Source: Carnegiea gigantea (Eukaryota > Streptophyta > Magnoliopsida > Caryophyllales > Cactaceae). Taken from it: a stretch of 64,000 nucleotides of DNA. The notes below the pieces were generated by a model. That model saw only the letters and a program-made list of their open reading frames with translations. It did no database searches and had not been told where the DNA came from. The translations under genes were made by a program, and so were the position numbers. Positions 60,241-64,000 of this stretch are shown piece after piece; positions within the stretch are counted from its first letter, which is position 1, and every line of letters begins with the position of its first letter. The DNA is taken from contig JAKOGI010001993.1 of NCBI GenBank assembly GCA_029747015.1, positions 88,501-152,500 of the forward strand, given 5' to 3'.

Positions 60241-60990
60241 TCTTTTAATTAATTTGAAAAACTAAATTAAACTTGATATTGTTCCTCGTAAGATCGACAC
60301 CCTCATCAATCTATCGTTGATTTTGTGCACTTGCAATTGAAAAGGGTTTTAAAAATTGAACATGAAATCCACACCAAGTGTTTGAGTTTGTTGGCAGTAT
60401 GGCTCATAAAAATTGGTTAATCGGAAAATCAGTTGACTGGAACTTAGATTCGCAAAAATTGTGAACCGATAATGGAATCGAAAACTTTCGGTTAACTAGT
60501 TAATCGAATTTTCCAATTCTATAAAAATATGAACTGCAACGAAACCGAAACATTCTGTTAACCGGATGTTGGTTCGGTTAATCAGATTTTCGGATCGGTC
60601 ATCGGTTAACTGTTAATTTAAATTGCTAATTGCCAATTTTCACTCATTTTTAAATCTAATTTAAATATCTATGACAACAAATATTAATTTACACATTACT
60701 CTATGTCCTATCTTTTTATGATTATAAAATCTACATTTGACTCATATAAAATTAAATATTTTTTTAAAAAAATTGAAGTTTTGGTTTCGGTTAACCATGT
60801 GGTGAACTGAATTTCAAATTGCCGAATTGAACCAAGACCGAAGTTGACATTGTGAATTTTGCAAATCAGTTAACGGAATCAAATTTTATCAATCCGGTTA
60901 ACCGGTTTTTCAGTTTGTTTTACGATTTTCTAGTTCGGTTTTTCAATTGCTGATTTTTTGTGCTCACCCCTAGTTGCCAGGGATGGTTAG
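60241..60990 (+). repeat. LTR end and primer-site region of an Athila-like Gypsy, interrupted
   Basis: The stretch GTTCCTCGTAAGATCGACAC, followed by GTGCACTTGC and then a GTTGGCAG / GTTGCCAGGGATGG site, follows the usual wording of an Athila/Tat LTR end. In those, the ...GTTGCCGGGGA primer site (tRNA-Asp type) precedes gag. The site is cut by 60398-60972 with the 8 bases duplicated. Assignment is by pattern, not alignment. Confidence 0.5.
60398..60972. mobile_element. hAT-like non-autonomous element rich in GGTTAACCGG
   Basis: 575 bases flanked by an 8-base duplication, GTTGGCAG (60390-60397) and GTTGCCAG (60973-60980), 7/8 identical. The right end read inward is TAGGGGTGAGCACAAAAAAT, a common hAT-type end. 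The left end TATGGCTCATAAAAATTGG is its decayed partner. The interior repeats GGTTAACCGG, TTCGGTTAA and TTCGGTTTTTC motifs. No coding capacity. Confidence 0.7.
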
Positions 60991-61832
60991 TAATTTTTGA
61001 TGTTCTTTTTCCTTCTATTCTTTTATTATTTTTCTTTTTTTTCTTTTTTTCTTTTCATTAATTAATTTAAAAATTAAAAAATGCTCTTGCTTCGTTACTC
61101 TTCTGGTAAAAGTGTGCTACTCTTCACTTGTTTGTGGGTTATATGCATAGTAGATGTTCTTTATTCTTAGATCTTGAAGGATACAGTAATTAAACGTTTT
61201 CTTAGCACGGCAGGAGCTAACAAATGTGAAACGAAGAAAAAGATGGCTAAAAAATTCCATCACCTAAGCAACTTGAAGAGTACTTTACTCCCTCCATTGA
61301 TGATTCACCTACAAGATCTCGTATACCTACAGTCATGGGGCCATTTGAGATTAAGCAATTCCTAATCCAAATACTTCTCTCATTTCATGGGCTAGAGAAA
61401 GGACACCCTTTCAAGCATGTTGGTGCATTTTTAGAGATGTTCCACTTTGTTTTAAAATTATATCTCTAATGATACTCTTTGTTCGCAACTTTTTCCTTTT
61501 TGTTTGAAAGATAAAGCTAAGGTTTGGGTAGATACTAAGATAATTATCACAACTTGGGATCCAATGCAAAAGGAATTCTTAAAAAAGTGTTTCTCTGTAA
61601 GTAAACTGACTGCTTTAAGACATGCTATATATAACCACTTTCTCACTAAATAAAAATAAACAATTGTACGAAAGTTGGAAAGATTTTAAATAGTTGCTGC
61701 GAAGTTGTCCGCATCATGAGGTTCCTATGTGCCAACTCGTCCAGAGTTTCTATTTTGTCTTAGCTGAGCATAATAGGCAAATGATTGATGCTTCTTCTAC
61801 TGGTAGTTTCTTGTATAAAACTCCTGAAGAAG

Positions 61833-62014
61833 TGTTGGCAATATCACACATGAGTAAAGAAGTCCCACATCGGGATTTTGAAAAGAAGGGTCATGGTATA
61901 TAAGTCAAGTGGGCTACTCCTCCTATTGCCAATTAGTTTTAGGATGAAACCTCACTTGGGCTTGTTACCATGGACCTTGGTTGAAGTGGACTCCTTCCTG
62001 GGATCTCCCCAACA
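61833..62014 (+). repeat. TRIM 5' LTR
   Basis: Includes TATATAAGTCAAG (a TATA-like site at about 61897). Ends CCCAACA. Confidence 0.95.
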
Positions 62015-62257
62015 AGTGGTATCAAAGCCGATGGTGCGTTCGGCTAGGCGACAAAGGTGTAGCATGGTGGACCCCATGGATGAGCTTGGTGAAGTGACAC
62101 GTAGGTGTTGATCGAGCGGTAATACGTGTGCTGTAGTATGGCTCGATAGTATGGGTAAGCTCTTGATGGTGGCTTGAAACCTTGGTAAAGGCTTCCGCTC
62201 AAGGGGGAGCTTGTACATTGATGTGGTGTGAAAGAGACTCATGTGTGAGGGGGAGAT

Positions 62258-62439
62258 TGTTGGAAATATCATACATGAGTAAAGAAGTCCCACATCGGGA
62301 GTTTGAAAAGAAGGGTCATGGTATATAAGTCAAGTAGACTACTCCTCCTATTGCCAATTGGTTTTAGGATGAAACCTCATTTGGACTTGTTACCATGGAC
62401 CTTGGTTGAAGTGGGCTCCTTCCTGGGATCTTCCCAACA
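62258..62439 (+). repeat. TRIM 3' LTR
   Basis: About 94-95% identical to the 5' LTR by eye. Confidence 0.95.
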
Positions 62440-62699
62440 AGAAGTTTGGGAGTTGTTTGAGCATTTGAGTGAGAATTTACATTTCTACGCTTCTTCCTCA
62501 CATCCTAATTTGCCTAGACAATTTGCCTAGCAATTGGGAAGTAAAGATGGGATTTATGAGGTTTCACATTCAGTTGACTTTTCGAGTAAAGTTGATGCTT
62601 TAACTAAGAAATTTGATCAATTGTTGTGCATGAACAAGATGTCTAATGCCCCTTCTATACAAGATGCCTATTTAATTTGCTCTACTTCCATGCATGCTT

Positions 62700-63264
62700 G
62701 AAAGCTGTCAACAATTGGTTTCTGTGAGCGATAAACAAAGGACGGTGGCTGCTTTGCGTGGTGTTAACATATCATCATGCCATTATACTTTTGAGCTGCT
62801 TGAAAACTATCAATAACTCTTTCCTTGGAGTACAAACATATGTTTGGCCACATTAAAGCTGATACTTGTTATAATATGCCTGAGGCATCAACCTCTGATC
62901 GCCATGCCCTTTGATCTCATCCAAAAGATTGACGGCGTCCATACCAAGTTTTTGAATCTTAGTGGAAGTGCCATTTGGCTTCAAGTGATGCTTTAGCCTT
63001 TGATTGTTTTGTGTCACAAAGTAAAGCTCTAAGGTGGCCTTGTGTGATGTTTTGGGTTGTGTCTCCCATTTATAGCCAAGATTGGTTGGTTAATGTAATT
63101 AAGAAGACTCATTATGATGCATATTCTAAGTGTTTCCTTTTGGAATCCATGCTATAAGAGTTGATACATTTAGACATTAAAATTCAACTTTTAGCCTTAC
63201 AGATAAAAGCTAGTTTCTATACCATTTTCCCTTTCTGCATTCTCTAGCTAATTAAATCATATAT
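62700..63264. other. Unassigned DNA after the gag remnant
   Basis: The gag match stops at about 62700 without an LTR. The frames here (for example 62975-63157) have no known domain and seem to be chance or decayed sequence. Confidence 0.45.
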
Positions 63265-63548
63265 TGTTCATGCACCATCTCAACCAAAAGTTTAAGCTGA
63301 CGGTTGAAAGTCGAGATATAGGTTTATACTCCAACACGCTCCATCACCCGAATGCCCTTTGGGTTTAAAGCGTGGATGCTACAAAGGCCCCTCCAGGCCT
63401 CCACACCTTGTGCAACAAATATGATAACTGTTAAGATTTGAACTCGAGACCTCTTACTCAAAAAGACTCTGATACTATGTTTAAAGACCAACTCAACCAA
63501 AAGTTTAAACTTTTGGTTGAGTGGGTCTTTGAACATATATCTTCTACA
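63265..63548 (-). mobile_element. Very small TRIM-like element
   Basis: Two direct copies of about 71 bases (63265-63336 and 63478-63548) begin TGTT and share CTCAACCAAAAGTTTAA, then GGTTGA. The outer ends are CCAACA and CTACA. Beside the right copy, the minus strand reads TAGTATCAGAGT, a decayed initiator Met tRNA site. Beside the left copy, the minus strand is purine-rich. Total length 284 bases. No matching target duplication was found. Confidence 0.6.
63483..63530. repeat. 48-base inverted repeat inside the small TRIM LTR
   Basis: The central 32 bases (63491-63522) are a perfect palindrome centred on GTTTAAAC. The arms extend to 24 bases each with one mismatch. The other LTR copy has lost the symmetry. 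Confidence 0.9.
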
Positions 63549-64000
63549 AGAGAATCTTATGTGATACTTTTTTGCCAAACTCTGTACAACTTAAGAACAA
63601 TTGAAAATACCGGGGATCACATGATGTTTTAAGCAAAGCAATATGATCTAGTGATAATGGATCTCTGGCAATGCCGCTGGGGTCTTAAATTTTTCTACCT
63701 TATGGCTTCTTCTTTGGTGATTACTAATTCAATATTTTTCCTTTTTAAATATGTTCCATTAAAATTGAAGGATTTTTTTTCTAATTTCTTGTAACTTCTA
63801 ATTGCTTTTTTTTCCCATCATTTATTTACTTTTAAAATTTTTTGGAAGGTTTTTTATTCAATTAAATTTGTTTATGTAACAATGAAAATTACCAAAAAAA
63901 TTACAATGCATTAACTGGATTAACACGTGGGAACCATGTTGTCACAAAATGATTTAGATAATTTGAAATGGTAACCATTAGTATAGTTCGTTGATCAAAT
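63549..64000. other. AT-rich end of the window
   Basis: T-rich runs and no recognisable gene or repeat end. Confidence 0.6.

Larger units (their letters stand above)
61833..62439 (+). mobile_element. TRIM with 182-base LTRs
   Basis: LTRs 61833-62014 and 62258-62439 (TGTTGG ... CCCAACA) differ at about 10 of 182 positions. Primer site TGGTATCAAAGC is at 62017-62028, and a purine tract AGGGGGAGAT comes just before the second LTR. The target duplication AGAAG lies at 61828-61832 and 62440-62444. The internal 243 bases code for nothing. It sits inside the gag sequence, which resumes in frame on the far side. Confidence 0.95.
61230..62660 (+). pseudogene. Athila-like Gypsy gag, interrupted by a TRIM
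   Basis: Plus strand in several frames: YFTPSIDDSP and VMGPFEIKQFLIQILLSFHGLE (61290-61395), then HPFKHVGAFLEMFHF. Further on, CPHHEVPMCQLVQSFYF, NRQMIDASSTGSFLYKTPEE (61700-61830). After the TRIM, WELFEHLSENLHFYASS (62450-62500), IYEVSHSVDF, and KVDALTKKFDQLL (62590-62620). This is the retrotrans_gag wording of Athila/Tat elements. Stops near 61460 and elsewhere. Homology ends at about 62700; no pol follows. Confidence 0.8.

Overview
This is a plant nuclear genome window, almost certainly an angiosperm. The evidence is an AT-rich sequence, plant-type Copia and Gypsy retrotransposons primed by initiator-Met tRNA, PIF/Harbinger, MULE and hAT-like DNA transposons, TRIMs, an L1-type LINE with a plant DUF4283 ORF1, and an old caulimovirid (pararetrovirus) copy. 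I cannot name the species. Only one intact, ordinary host gene is visible: an intronless CDS for a RING E3 ubiquitin ligase of the RMA (membrane-anchored) type at 15468-16199. Its 5' UTR exon lies near 12610 and is joined by a leader intron of about 2.6 kb. Almost everything else is nested mobile DNA.

Layout. 1-930: AT-rich flank with an inverted repeat. 935-8889: old Tourist/PIF-type ends and a GTTGAAGTGG-type minisatellite, split by a 5.9 kb PIF/Harbinger element (2698-8579, TSD TTA) with decayed transposase and Myb/SANT-like genes. 8924-9312: AC and AT microsatellites. 9486-12227: young Copia derivative (TSD TCAAT) that keeps gag but has lost most of pol. 12585-16330: RMA gene. 17340-24616: decayed minus-strand chromovirus-like Gypsy (TSD CTTAT), split in its integrase by a Cassandra-like TRIM at 19153-19882 (TSD ACCTC). 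26083-29310: decayed minus-strand Copia. 30050-41470: one minus-strand LINE, cut inside its endonuclease domain by a 7.1 kb insertion (32857-39978) that has degenerate terminal inverted repeats and contains a pararetrovirus copy. 42010-47461: MULE with TIRs, a core-deleted transposase on the plus strand and a convergent GRF zinc-finger/coiled-coil/TM gene on the minus strand. 47567-54976 (TSD CTGTT) and 56040-58998 (TSD TCCTC): two related minus-strand Copia elements, the second internally deleted. About 59300-62700: plus-strand Athila-like Gypsy whose primer-binding site is interrupted by a hAT-like element (60398-60972) and whose gag is interrupted by a 607 bp TRIM (61833-62439, TSD AGAAG). 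63265-63548: a very small TRIM-like element with a near-perfect palindrome.

The window reads as a layered insertion record. In several places the interrupted element resumes in frame, or the pre-insertion site survives as a paralogous copy nearby, so the order of events can be read from the sequence itself. No gene cluster or new metabolic system is visible. The points most worth a second look are the pararetrovirus inside a TIR-bounded insertion inside a LINE, the MULE with a GRF-CC-TM partner gene, the gag-only Copia with G-box palindromes in its LTR, and the TRIM with a 5S rRNA-like promoter.
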